Assembly: GCA_934133015.1 (NCBI GenBank)
Contig: CAKPAQ010000031.1
Coordinates: 1 to 8,247, forward strand
Direction of reading: 5' to 3'
Source: an uncultured Bacilli bacterium
GTDB lineage: Bacteria; Bacillota_I; Bacilli_A; RF39; UBA660
Length of the DNA stretch: 8,247 nucleotides
Both the position numbers and the translations under genes were made by a program. The notes under the pieces were generated by a model. That model searched no databases, had not been told where the DNA came from, and saw only the letters and a list, made by a program, of their open reading frames with translations. Positions 1-6,802 of the stretch are shown one piece after another (within the stretch, counting starts at the first letter, position 1; the number at the start of each line of letters is the position of its first letter).

Positions 1-41
1 ATATGGGTGATTATAATCATATTCTAAAATATTAAGCTTCC

Positions 42-70
42 TTGTTTTATTATAAAATCGGTGTTAAAAT
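42..70 (+). promoter_or_regulatory. Sigma-70/SigA-type promoter for uvrB
   Basis: A -35 hexamer TTGTTT (42-47) and a -10 hexamer TAAAAT (65-70) are separated by exactly 17 bp. A TG at 62-63 sits one base upstream of the -10, giving an extended -10 element. Transcription would begin near 77, leaving a leader of about 40 nt before the uvrB ATG. Read from sequence only; no start site has been mapped. Confidence 0.65.
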
Positions 71-106
71 AAGTTACCAGAAGTAATTTAATATTATTGA
101 TCAATT

Positions 107-111
107 GGAGG
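107..111 (+). promoter_or_regulatory. Ribosome binding site fixing the uvrB start
   Basis: GGAGG lies 5 nt upstream of ATG 117. The same frame can be opened 12 nt earlier at TTG 105, but that codon overlaps this Shine-Dalgarno sequence and has no ribosome site of its own. ATG 117 is therefore the start. Confidence 0.85.
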
Positions 112-116
112 CCATT

Positions 117-2072
117 ATGTTCAAATTAGAATCAAAATATCAACCAAGTGGAGATCAGCCACAGGCAATTAAAGAATTAGTAGAAGGAATAAACGAAGGT
201 AAAAAAAGTCAAGTTTTATTAGGGGCAACTGGAACTGGAAAAACTTTTACAATCGCTAATGTAATTAAAGAAGTAAATAAACCAACCTTAGTTTTAGCTC
301 ACAATAAGACACTTGCAGGGCAATTATATTCAGAATTAAAAGAGTTGTTTCCAAATAACCATGTATGCTATTTTGTTTCATACTACGATTACTATCAACC
401 AGAAGCCTATGTTCCATCAACTGATACTTATATAGAAAAAGATTCATCTATTAATGATGAAATAGATGAACTTCGTCATTATGCTACTAGTTCACTTTTA
501 TCATATGATGATGTTATCGTAGTGGCAAGTGTTAGTTGTATTTATGGTATTGGTGAAGTTGAAGAGTATCGTAATAAAATGATATCACTTGCGGTAGGAG
601 ATAATGTAGAACGTAATACTATCATGGCTAAACTAGTTGAAATGATGTATGAAAGAAATGATTATGATTTTAAGCGTGGTTCTTTTCGTGCCAAAGGAGA
701 TGTTCTAGAAATAATTCCTGCTTATCAAAATACCAAAGGAATCCGCATTGAATTCTTTGGCGATGAAATAGATAGAATTAGTGAAATTGATACCCTAACT
801 GGTGCTGTTTTACAAAATAAAAAAACTATTACTATCTTTCCGGCTAGTCACTTTGTAACCAGTGATGAAAAACTAATTGAAGCAACTAAAAGAATCAAAG
901 CCGAATTAGAAGAAAGAATTAAATATTTTAAAGATAATAATAAATTACTAGCTGCTGAACGAATTGAACAAAGAACTAATTATGACTTAGAGATGTTAAC
1001 TGAAACTGGTTTTTGTCATGGTATCGAAAATTATTCTCGTCACATGGCTTTACGTGGTGAAGGAGAAACACCTACAACCCTAATGGACTTCTTCCCTAAA
1101 GATTATTTATTAGTAGTTGATGAATCACACGTAACTATACCTCAAGTAAGAGGAATGTACAATGGTGATAGAGCTAGAAAAATGAACTTAGTTGATTTTG
1201 GCTTCAGATTGCCAAGTGCCTTAGACAACAGGCCACTAAAATTTTCTGAATTTGAAAGTAAAATAAACCAAGCTATATTTGTATCCGCAACACCTGGTGA
1301 ATATGAATTAAGTAAAACTAATAATCAATATGTTGAACAAATCATAAGACCAACTGGACTATTAGATCCAACAATAGAAGTAAGACCAAGTATGGGACAA
1401 ATTGATGATTTAGTTGGAGAAATTAAAGACAGAATTGAAAAAAATGAAAGAACTTTAATCACAACTCTAACAATACGTATGGCTGAAGAATTAACTAATT
1501 ATTTAAAGGATATAGATATAAAAGTAGCTTACTTACATAGTGAAGTAAAAACACTAGAAAGAATGCGTATAATTAGAGATTTACGTCTAGGAAAATATGA
1601 TTGTATAGTAGGAATTAATTTATTGCGTGAAGGAATTGATATTCCAGAAGTTAGTTTAATAGCTATACTTGATGCTGACAAAGAAGGTTTCTTACGTAGT
1701 GAGCGAAGCTTAATTCAAACTATAGGTAGATGTGCAAGAAATGCTAATGGACATTGTATAATGTATGCTGATAAAATAACCGATAGTATGGATAAAGCAA
1801 TTAAAGAAACTAAACGTCGTCGTGAAATTCAACAAAAATATAATGAAGAACATGGTATTACGCCACAAACTATTATTAAAGAAATTAGAGACTTAATCAG
1901 TAACAATCAAGATGAAGTTAAAGAAAATAAACCACGTAAAAAGGATAAGAAACAACTATTAGAAACAATCAATGAAATTGAAACTGCTATGAGACAAGCT
2001 GCTAAAGACCTTGATTTTGAAAGAGCTATGGAATTAAGAGATGCTTTATTTGAATTAAAAAGTGAATTATAG
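117..2072 (+). CDS. uvrB: UvrABC excinuclease subunit B
   Basis: UvrB is the damage-verifying, ATP-dependent helicase-like subunit of nucleotide excision repair. UvrA loads it at lesions, and it then recruits UvrC for the double incision. The 651-residue protein is the usual family length and looks intact. Visible landmarks are Walker A GATGTGKT (36-43), the YYDYY beta-hairpin (89-93) that inserts between the DNA strands, a DESH Walker B box (335-338), helicase motif VI with GRCAR (537-541), and a C-terminal UVR motif (about 614-651) that contacts UvrC. The start is ATG 117, which has GGAGG 5 nt upstream. The stop codon TAG overlaps the AGGAG ribosome site of the next gene, only 14 bp away, so the two genes are probably co-transcribed and perhaps translationally coupled. 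One minor oddity is a cysteine (539) where motif VI normally reads GRAAR. Confidence 0.98.
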   Translation: MFKLESKYQPSGDQPQAIKELVEGINEGKKSQVLLGATGTGKTFTIANVIKEVNKPTLVLAHNKTLAGQLYSELKELFPNNHVCYFVSYYDYYQPEAYVPSTDTYIEKDSSINDEIDELRHYATSSLLSYDDVIVVASVSCIYGIGEVEEYRNKMISLAVGDNVERNTIMAKLVEMMYERNDYDFKRGSFRAKGDVLEIIPAYQNTKGIRIEFFGDEIDRISEIDTLTGAVLQNKKTITIFPASHFVTSDEKLIEATKRIKAELEERIKYFKDNNKLLAAERIEQRTNYDLEMLTETGFCHGIENYSRHMALRGEGETPTTLMDFFPKDYLLVVDESHVTIPQVRGMYNGDRARKMNLVDFGFRLPSALDNRPLKFSEFESKINQAIFVSATPGEYELSKTNNQYVEQIIRPTGLLDPTIEVRPSMGQIDDLVGEIKDRIEKNERTLITTLTIRMAEELTNYLKDIDIKVAYLHSEVKTLERMRIIRDLRLGKYDCIVGINLLREGIDIPEVSLIAILDADKEGFLRSERSLIQTIGRCARNANGHCIMYADKITDSMDKAIKETKRRREIQQKYNEEHGITPQTIIKEIRDLISNNQDEVKENKPRKKDKKQLLETINEIETAMRQAAKDLDFERAMELRDALFELKSEL

Positions 2073-2086
2073 GAGTTCTTATAGAA

Positions 2087-2932
2087 ATGAAGAAGTTTAA
2101 AAGAATATATATAGAAATCACTAATAAATGTAATTTAAACTGTTCCTTTTGTTCTAATACTAATAGATTAGTTCAAGAAATGTCATTAGAAAAATTTGAG
2201 ATAATATTAAAAAAAATAAATGATTATACTGATTATATTTACTTGCACGTAAAGGGTGAACCTTTACTCCACACTAAGTTAGATCGAATACTAGAACTAT
2301 GTAAAAAATACAACAAAAAAGTTAATATAACTACAAATGGAACTTTATTAAAAGAAAGGTATAACATTTTAAATAATAGTGATTGTATTAGACAAATAAA
2401 TATATCACTTCATAGTGAAAACACCAAAAATAATTACTTAAATGAGGTACTTGAAACTACTAGTAAATTATCAAATAAAATGAATATAGTATATCGTTTT
2501 TGGACTCTAGATAAGTACCAATTTGATACAAAATCAACTAATATTGTTGATAAAATAGTTGATTTTTATAATTTATCCCCAGAAATTGTGGAAAAAATCA
2601 AAAAAGAAGAAAATATCAAATTAGCTAATAATATTTACATAAGTAAAGCTAATAAGTTTATATGGCCAAGTCTTTCAAATGCTTATTATCAAGAAAACGG
2701 ATATTGTTATGGATTAAAGACACAGTTAGCTATTTTGTCAGATGGTAGAGTAGTACCATGTTGTTTAGATGGAGAAGGAATAATTACACTTGGTAACATT
2801 TTAAAAGAAGATTTATCAACTATTTTAAATAGTAAAGAAGCTACAGAAATATTAACTGGTTTTATGAATGGAAAGGCATGCCATGAATTATGTAAACACT
2901 GTAGCTACAAAGAACGTTTTAATCGTTTTTAA
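2087..2932 (+). CDS. Radical SAM/SPASM domain protein, substrate unknown
   Basis: A 281-residue radical SAM enzyme. The CxxxCxxC motif (C15, C19, C22) binds the 4Fe-4S cluster that cleaves S-adenosylmethionine, and GEP (57-59) matches the SAM-contacting GGE-type motif. The C-terminal part carries six cysteines (C207, C225, C226, C265, C269, C272) in the pattern of a SPASM region, including the DGRVVPCCLD segment, which implies at least one auxiliary iron-sulfur cluster. Known SPASM enzymes modify peptides or proteins, for example as anaerobic sulfatase-maturing enzymes or RiPP maturases. The sequence resembles a widespread, uncharacterised family seen in anaerobic Firmicutes and Bacteroidetes. 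No precursor peptide or sulfatase is adjacent. ATG 2087 is preceded by AGGAG (2071-2075) at 11 nt spacing, a little long, and that site overlaps the uvrB stop codon. The gene probably shares the uvrB transcript. The oxygen-sensitive chemistry suggests an anaerobic host, which is inference. Confidence 0.9.
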   Translation: MKKFKRIYIEITNKCNLNCSFCSNTNRLVQEMSLEKFEIILKKINDYTDYIYLHVKGEPLLHTKLDRILELCKKYNKKVNITTNGTLLKERYNILNNSDCIRQINISLHSENTKNNYLNEVLETTSKLSNKMNIVYRFWTLDKYQFDTKSTNIVDKIVDFYNLSPEIVEKIKKEENIKLANNIYISKANKFIWPSLSNAYYQENGYCYGLKTQLAILSDGRVVPCCLDGEGIITLGNILKEDLSTILNSKEATEILTGFMNGKACHELCKHCSYKERFNRF

Positions 2933-3010
2933 TTTTTATAGTATTATCTAGTTATTCTTCTAAAATGAGCTTAATATCCTTTTTTCATTATAAATTAGGG
3001 ATAAAACAAA

Positions 3011-3039
3011 TTGACAATTATCCGAGTTTGTGCTATTAT
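3011..3039 (+). promoter_or_regulatory. Strong SigA-type promoter for the small unknown gene
   Basis: A perfect -35 TTGACA (3011-3016), a 17-bp spacer and a -10 TATTAT (3034-3039) are preceded by TG at 3031-3032, giving an extended -10. An overlapping alternative -10, TATAAT (3037-3042), has a 20-bp spacer. Transcription would start near 3046. The promoter lies inside the longest form of the downstream reading frame, which argues that translation starts further downstream. The -35 is embedded in an 11-nt palindrome, AATTGACAATT (3009-3019). Confidence 0.65.
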
Positions 3040-3063
3040 AATCATCCATTGTTAATGGGAAAT

Positions 3064-3067
3064 GGAG
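3064..3067 (+). promoter_or_regulatory. Ribosome binding site supporting GTG 3076
   Basis: GGAG with ideal 8-nt spacing to GTG 3076. It lies just downstream of the predicted promoter at 3011-3039. Neither of the upstream in-frame ATG codons (2965 and 3055) has a Shine-Dalgarno sequence before it. Confidence 0.5.
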
Positions 3068-3075
3068 TGGTTATA

Positions 3076-3414
3076 GTGAAAAATATTAAGATTCCAAACC
3101 GTTATGATATAAAAAATACTTACTTAGGATTAGCTGAGACTATTAATCCTAATGCTGGATATAATGAAAAACAAGTAATACCTAAAATAATAGTTTTACA
3201 AAGAGTAAATAATAAATTAGTCCCAATGTGGCCTGATTATGAATATCACAATATAATTGATAGTCAACCAGCTGCTAGTTATTTAGATAAAAAAGAAAGC
3301 GGTTTATTCGGTTATATTACCGATAGTCAACTTCAAAAAGCAATCACAAGAACAGGATTTAAAGAAGCTGATAGAATTAATAGAAATGAAAAAGTACTTA
3401 AAAAAGTAGCCTAA
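3076..3414 (+). CDS. Small hypothetical protein, family not recognised
   Basis: I do not recognise this protein. From GTG 3076 it is 112 residues, soluble-looking, with no signal peptide, no obvious membrane helix and a lysine/arginine-rich C-terminal tail. The same frame is open further upstream, with ATG codons at 3055 (119 residues) and 2965 (149 residues). I prefer GTG 3076 for three reasons: GGAG stands 8 nt before it, a consensus promoter (3011-3039) lies inside the longer form, and the 2965-3075 stretch is enriched in codons otherwise uncommon here (GGG, CCG, TGC, TCC, TTG). The ATG 2965 form cannot be excluded. A Rho-independent terminator follows immediately, so the gene appears to be a stand-alone transcription unit between the uvrB and uvrA operons. 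The position alone does not establish a DNA-repair role. Confidence 0.65.
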   Translation: MKNIKIPNRYDIKNTYLGLAETINPNAGYNEKQVIPKIIVLQRVNNKLVPMWPDYEYHNIIDSQPAASYLDKKESGLFGYITDSQLQKAITRTGFKEADRINRNEKVLKKVA

Positions 3415-3415
3415 G

Positions 3416-3444
3416 ACACTTTCAAATAAAAAGAAAGTGTTTTT
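3416..3444 (+). terminator. Rho-independent terminator
   Basis: ACACTTTC (3416-3423) pairs perfectly with GAAAGTGT (3433-3440) across a 9-nt A-rich loop. The stem can extend by a G-T and an A-T pair and runs straight into a five-T tract (3440-3444). It begins 1 nt after the stop codon of the small gene and separates it from the uvrA promoters. Confidence 0.85.
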
Positions 3445-3459
3445 CAATGTCAAAAAGCA

Positions 3460-3488
3460 TTGTCAAACAAATGTTTTATTGATATAAT
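3460..3488 (+). promoter_or_regulatory. uvrA promoter P1 (near-consensus SigA type)
   Basis: TTGTCA (3460-3465), a 17-bp spacer and a perfect TATAAT (3483-3488), with an extended -10 TG at 3480-3481. Transcription would begin near 3495, leaving about 60 nt of leader before uvrA. The spacer contains the LexA-like inverted repeat listed separately. The heptamer TGTCAAA occurs twice 13 nt apart (3448-3454 and 3461-3467), the second copy overlapping the -35. Confidence 0.75.
3464..3477 (+). promoter_or_regulatory. Possible LexA/DinR (SOS) operator
   Basis: CAAACAAATGTTTT fits 12 of 14 positions of the Gram-positive SOS box as I recall it (CGAACRNRYGTTYC), including the key AAC-N4-GTT half sites. 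It overlaps the -35 and the spacer of promoter P1, where a bound repressor would block RNA polymerase. uvrA is a classical SOS-regulated gene in Bacillus and E. coli. Such AT-rich half sites can arise by chance in this genome, and no comparable site is clear at the uvrB promoter, so this stays a hypothesis. Confidence 0.4.
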
Positions 3489-3522
3489 AAGTATATATTT
3501 AACAAATAATTGAAAAAATAAG

Positions 3523-3531
3523 TGTTATAAT
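3523..3531 (+). promoter_or_regulatory. Possible second uvrA promoter P2 (extended -10)
   Basis: TGTTATAAT is a perfect extended -10 element. No good -35 exists at the right distance: TTGAAA at 3510-3515 is only 10 bp away. If active, it would start transcription near 3538, with a leader of about 18 nt, and it lies outside the putative SOS operator. Confidence 0.4.
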
Positions 3532-3555
3532 AAACAATTAGAAAAGGTGATGTAA

Positions 3556-6363
3556 GTGGATAAAATAATTATAAAAGGTGCTCGTGAAAACAATTTAAAA
3601 AATGTTAATTTAGAGTTACCAAAAAATAAATTAATAGTTATGACTGGAGTATCAGGAAGTGGAAAATCATCTCTTGCTTTCGATACTATTTATGCTGAAG
3701 GACAAAGACGTTACGTAGAGAGCCTTTCTGCATATGCTAGACAATTTCTAGGTGGAACAGAAAAACCTGATGTTGATTCTATTGAAGGATTATCACCATC
3801 TATTAGTATCGATCAAAAAACAACTTCTAAAAATCCAAGATCTACTGTTGGTACAGTAACTGAAATATATGATTACTTACGTTTATTATTTGCTCGTATT
3901 GGCGTTCCTTATTGTCCAGAACACAAAATACCAATAACTAGTCAAAGTGTAGATGAAATAACTGATAAAATCATGGAAAATGAACTTGGAACTAAACTAA
4001 TAATTATGGCTCCTGTTGTTCATGGTGAAAAAGGAACTCATAAAGAGTTACTTGATGATTTACGAAAAGAAGGTTATGTCCGTGTTCGTGTTAATGGTGA
4101 AACTGTTGATTTAAGTGAGGATATTGATTTAGAAAAAAATAAAAAAGATAATATTGACGTTATAATAGATCGTATTGTTTTAAAAGAAGATATTAGAAGT
4201 CGACTTGCTGAATCAATAGAAACCGCTATTAAATTGTCACATGGTAAAGTAGTAATTAATTATGTAGGTAATAAAGAAGTCGTATATTCTGAAAACTTTG
4301 CTTGTCCATATTGTGATTTTTCTCTACCAGAGTTAGAGCCAAGAATGTTTAGTTTTAATGCCCCATTTGGAGCTTGTCCTGACTGTAAAGGACTAGGAAT
4401 AAAACTTAGAATGGATCCGGATTTAGTAGTACCAGATGCTTCAAAAAGCCTAAATGAAGGCGCTATTAAAACATTAACTGATGATCCTGAAGCCTTAGAT
4501 TTCAAAAGATTAGAATGTCTATGTAAACACTACAAAATAGATATGGATAAACCATTTTCAAAACTTACTAAGAAAAATCAAAATTATATTTTGTATGGTA
4601 GTGATGAAATAATTCACTTTAAATATCAATCTAAAAGTGGAAATTTATATAACCAAAAAGACTTTTACGAAGGAATTATCAATAATTTAGAGCGAAGATA
4701 TATGGAAACAAGTAGTAGTTGGATTCGTGATTGGTTAGAAAATTACATGATTGAAACTGAATGTGAAACTTGTCATGGAGCTAGACTTCAAGATAGCGTA
4801 TTGTCCGTTTTAGTAGGTGGTAAAAATATCTATGAAGTTACCTGTATGAGTATTAAAAACTTGATACCATTTTTCAAAGATTTAAAATTAACAGCTTCTC
4901 AAAAAGAAATATCAGATTTATTAGTTAAAGAAATATTATCAAGATTAGAATTTTTAAAAAATGTAGGATTAGAGTACTTAACACTAAGTCGTTCTGCTGG
5001 TACGTTATCTGGAGGAGAAGCACAAAGAATTAGATTAGCTACACAAATAGGTTCAAAACTAACAGGTGTTTTATATGTATTAGATGAACCAAGTATTGGC
5101 TTACATCAAAAAGACAACGAGAAATTAATCAATTCTCTTTTAGAAATGCGTGATTTAGGTAATACTTTAATTGTTGTAGAGCACGATACAGATACTATGT
5201 TAGCCAGTGATTATTTAGTGGATGTAGGTCCAGGTGCTGGTGATAATGGTGGACATATTGTTGCTGCTGGAACACCAGAAGAAGTAATGAAAAATGAAAA
5301 AAGTATAACCGGCCGTTATTTAAGTGGAAAAGAAGTTATAGAAGTTCCTAAAACTAGAAGAAAAGGTACCAACAAATACATTGATATTAAAGGAGCTCAA
5401 GAAAATAATTTAAAAAATATCGATGTTAAAATTCCACTTGGAACCTTTACATGTGTAACAGGAGTATCAGGAAGTGGTAAAAGTACTCTTGTTAATCAAA
5501 TATTATGTAGAGCTGTCTATAGTAAAATTTATAAATCAAAAGTTAAACCTGGTAAACATAAAAAAATAACAGGATTAGAACAATTAGATAAAGTAGTTGA
5601 AATATCTCAAAATCCAATTGGTAGAACACCAAGAAGTAATCCAGCTACTTATACTGGTGTATTTGATGAAATAAGAGATCTATTTACTACTACTAAAGAA
5701 GCTAAAATGTATGGTTTTGGTAAGGATAGATTCTCCTTCAATGTCAAAGGTGGTAGATGTGAAGCATGCCGTGGTGATGGTGTTAAAAAAATTGAAATGC
5801 ACTTCTTACCAGATGTCTATATTCCTTGTGAAGTTTGTCATGGAACTAGGTATAATAGTGAAACTTTGAGAATAAAATATAAAGAAAAAAATATTGCTGA
5901 AGTACTAGATATGCGCGTTAGTGAAGCCCTAAAATTCTTTGAAAATGTTCCTAAAATTAAAAATAAATTGCAAGTATTAGAAGATGTAGGAATTGGCTAT
6001 ATTAAATTAGGACAAAGCGCCACAACCCTATCAGGTGGTGAAGCAGGACGTGTAAAACTAGCTAAAGAATTACAAAAGAAACCAACTGGTAAAACCCTAT
6101 ACATAATGGATGAACCTACAACTGGTCTACATTCTGCTGATATTAAGAGATTACTTGCAATTATTCAAAAAATAGTAGATAATAAAGATACCGTAGTAGT
6201 AATTGAACACAATTTAGATGTAATTAAATGTGCTGATTACATAATTGACTTAGGACCAACTGGTGGTGATGGTGGTGGAGAAGTTGTAGGAACTGGAACA
6301 CCAGAGCAAATAGCTAAGATCAAAGAATCCGCAACAGGGGAGTTTCTAAATAAGATTTTATAA
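3556..6363 (+). CDS. uvrA: UvrABC excinuclease subunit A
   Basis: UvrA is the damage-recognition ATPase of nucleotide excision repair. It acts as a dimer that scans DNA and delivers UvrB to lesions. At 935 residues it is full length, with two ABC-type ATPase modules. Module one shows Walker A GVSGSGKSS (31-39), LSGGE signature (484-488) and Walker B ending DEP (510-512). Module two shows Walker A GVSGSGKST (636-644), LSGGE (825-829) and DEP (852-854). Two CxxC-X20-CxxC type zinc sites are intact (C250/C253/C274/C277 and C735/C738/C758/C761), plus the CETC pair at 403-406. The region around 118-250 corresponds to the UvrB-binding domain. Translation starts at GTG 3556 (N-terminus MDKIIIKGAREN, as in other UvrA), with AGGTGAT 4 nt upstream. 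It heads a four-gene operon; uvrB is in a separate unit upstream. Confidence 0.98.
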   Translation: MDKIIIKGARENNLKNVNLELPKNKLIVMTGVSGSGKSSLAFDTIYAEGQRRYVESLSAYARQFLGGTEKPDVDSIEGLSPSISIDQKTTSKNPRSTVGTVTEIYDYLRLLFARIGVPYCPEHKIPITSQSVDEITDKIMENELGTKLIIMAPVVHGEKGTHKELLDDLRKEGYVRVRVNGETVDLSEDIDLEKNKKDNIDVIIDRIVLKEDIRSRLAESIETAIKLSHGKVVINYVGNKEVVYSENFACPYCDFSLPELEPRMFSFNAPFGACPDCKGLGIKLRMDPDLVVPDASKSLNEGAIKTLTDDPEALDFKRLECLCKHYKIDMDKPFSKLTKKNQNYILYGSDEIIHFKYQSKSGNLYNQKDFYEGIINNLERRYMETSSSWIRDWLENYMIETECETCHGARLQDSVLSVLVGGKNIYEVTCMSIKNLIPFFKDLKLTASQKEISDLLVKEILSRLEFLKNVGLEYLTLSRSAGTLSGGEAQRIRLATQIGSKLTGVLYVLDEPSIGLHQKDNEKLINSLLEMRDLGNTLIVVEHDTDTMLASDYLVDVGPGAGDNGGHIVAAGTPEEVMKNEKSITGRYLSGKEVIEVPKTRRKGTNKYIDIKGAQENNLKNIDVKIPLGTFTCVTGVSGSGKSTLVNQILCRAVYSKIYKSKVKPGKHKKITGLEQLDKVVEISQNPIGRTPRSNPATYTGVFDEIRDLFTTTKEAKMYGFGKDRFSFNVKGGRCEACRGDGVKKIEMHFLPDVYIPCEVCHGTRYNSETLRIKYKEKNIAEVLDMRVSEALKFFENVPKIKNKLQVLEDVGIGYIKLGQSATTLSGGEAGRVKLAKELQKKPTGKTLYIMDEPTTGLHSADIKRLLAIIQKIVDNKDTVVVIEHNLDVIKCADYIIDLGPTGGDGGGEVVGTGTPEQIAKIKESATGEFLNKIL

Positions 6364-6391
6364 TTATTTCTAGAAATGGGGCGTATTTATA

Positions 6392-6802
6392 ATGAATACT
6401 AAAACTAAAATAAATGCTCTAATTGAGTGGATAATACAAATAATTGGATATGCAATTATATTGGTGATTGTTTCTAGTTTATTTGATACCTTTTATATAG
6501 ATGATAATCATTTATATCTATATGGAATAACTGCTACCCTGATTATATTTATCTTAAATAAAACTATAAAACCATTATTGTTCTTATTAACCATTCCTAT
6601 AACTGGAATAACCCTTGGTATCTTTTATCCATGTATCAATCTATTTATTCTAAAACTTACCGATTGGATACTAGGAAGTCATTTTCAAATAACTAATATT
6701 TTTATAGCTTTTTTACTAGCTATTTTGATATCAGTAATGAATCAATTGATAGAAGTTTTAATCATAAAGCCATTTATTAGGAGGTTAAAAAAATATGAGT
6801 AG
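6392..6802 (+). CDS. YvlD-like four-helix membrane protein (phage holin superfamily IV family)
   Basis: A 136-residue integral membrane protein with four predicted hydrophobic helices (about 10-31, 42-57, 62-90 and 100-125) and a basic C-terminal tail (R130, R131, K133, K134). The N-K-T-I-K-P stretch (56-61) followed by LTIPIT (66-71) and a glycine-containing third helix match the family named after mycobacterial four-TM phage holins, which includes Bacillus YvlD. Despite the name, chromosomal members are not shown to be holins and their function is unknown. The neighbourhood supports the call: in Bacillus subtilis, as I recall, yvlD lies between uvrA and lgt. The gene starts 28 bp after uvrA with a weak ribosome site (GGGG at 6378-6381, 10 nt spacing) and overlaps lgt by 8 bp, so it is probably translated together with lgt. 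Confidence 0.82.
   Translation: MNTKTKINALIEWIIQIIGYAIILVIVSSLFDTFYIDDNHLYLYGITATLIIFILNKTIKPLLFLLTIPITGITLGIFYPCINLFILKLTDWILGSHFQITNIFIAFLLAILISVMNQLIEVLIIKPFIRRLKKYE

Noticed and set aside
3..35. Possible C-terminal tail of an upstream gene (frame 3, ending GDYNHILKY then TAA), and a TATAAT string at 12-17.
   Set aside because: Another frame also stays open to TAA at 25-27, too little sequence is present to choose, and any -35 would fall outside the window.
54..67. SOS-box-like sequence in the uvrB promoter spacer.
   Set aside because: Only the GTGTT half resembles a LexA site; the required AAC half is missing.
265..447. 60-codon open frame on the minus strand inside uvrB.
   Set aside because: It is antisense to a conserved part of uvrB and shows no ribosome site or recognisable protein features.
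2900..2909. 10-bp palindrome TGTAGCTACA near the end of the radical SAM gene.
   Set aside because: It lies within codons for conserved SPASM residues and is explained by coding.
2910..2937. Weak hairpin AAGAACG/CGTTTTT followed by T-rich DNA at the end of the radical SAM gene.
   Set aside because: The stem is short, AT-rich and contains a G-T pair; not convincing as a terminator, although the downstream promoter would be consistent with one.
4260..4505. 81-codon open frame on the minus strand inside uvrA.
   Set aside because: It overlaps the zinc-site region of uvrA; a shadow frame of conserved coding sequence.
6376..6402. Eight-codon ORF (MGRIYNEY) overlapping the start of the YvlD-like gene.
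   Set aside because: It lacks a Shine-Dalgarno sequence and overlaps the next start; a chance ATG.
6392..6802. Phage origin or lysis holin suggested by the family name.
   Set aside because: No other phage genes are near, and chromosomal YvlD-type members are common between uvrA and lgt in Firmicutes.
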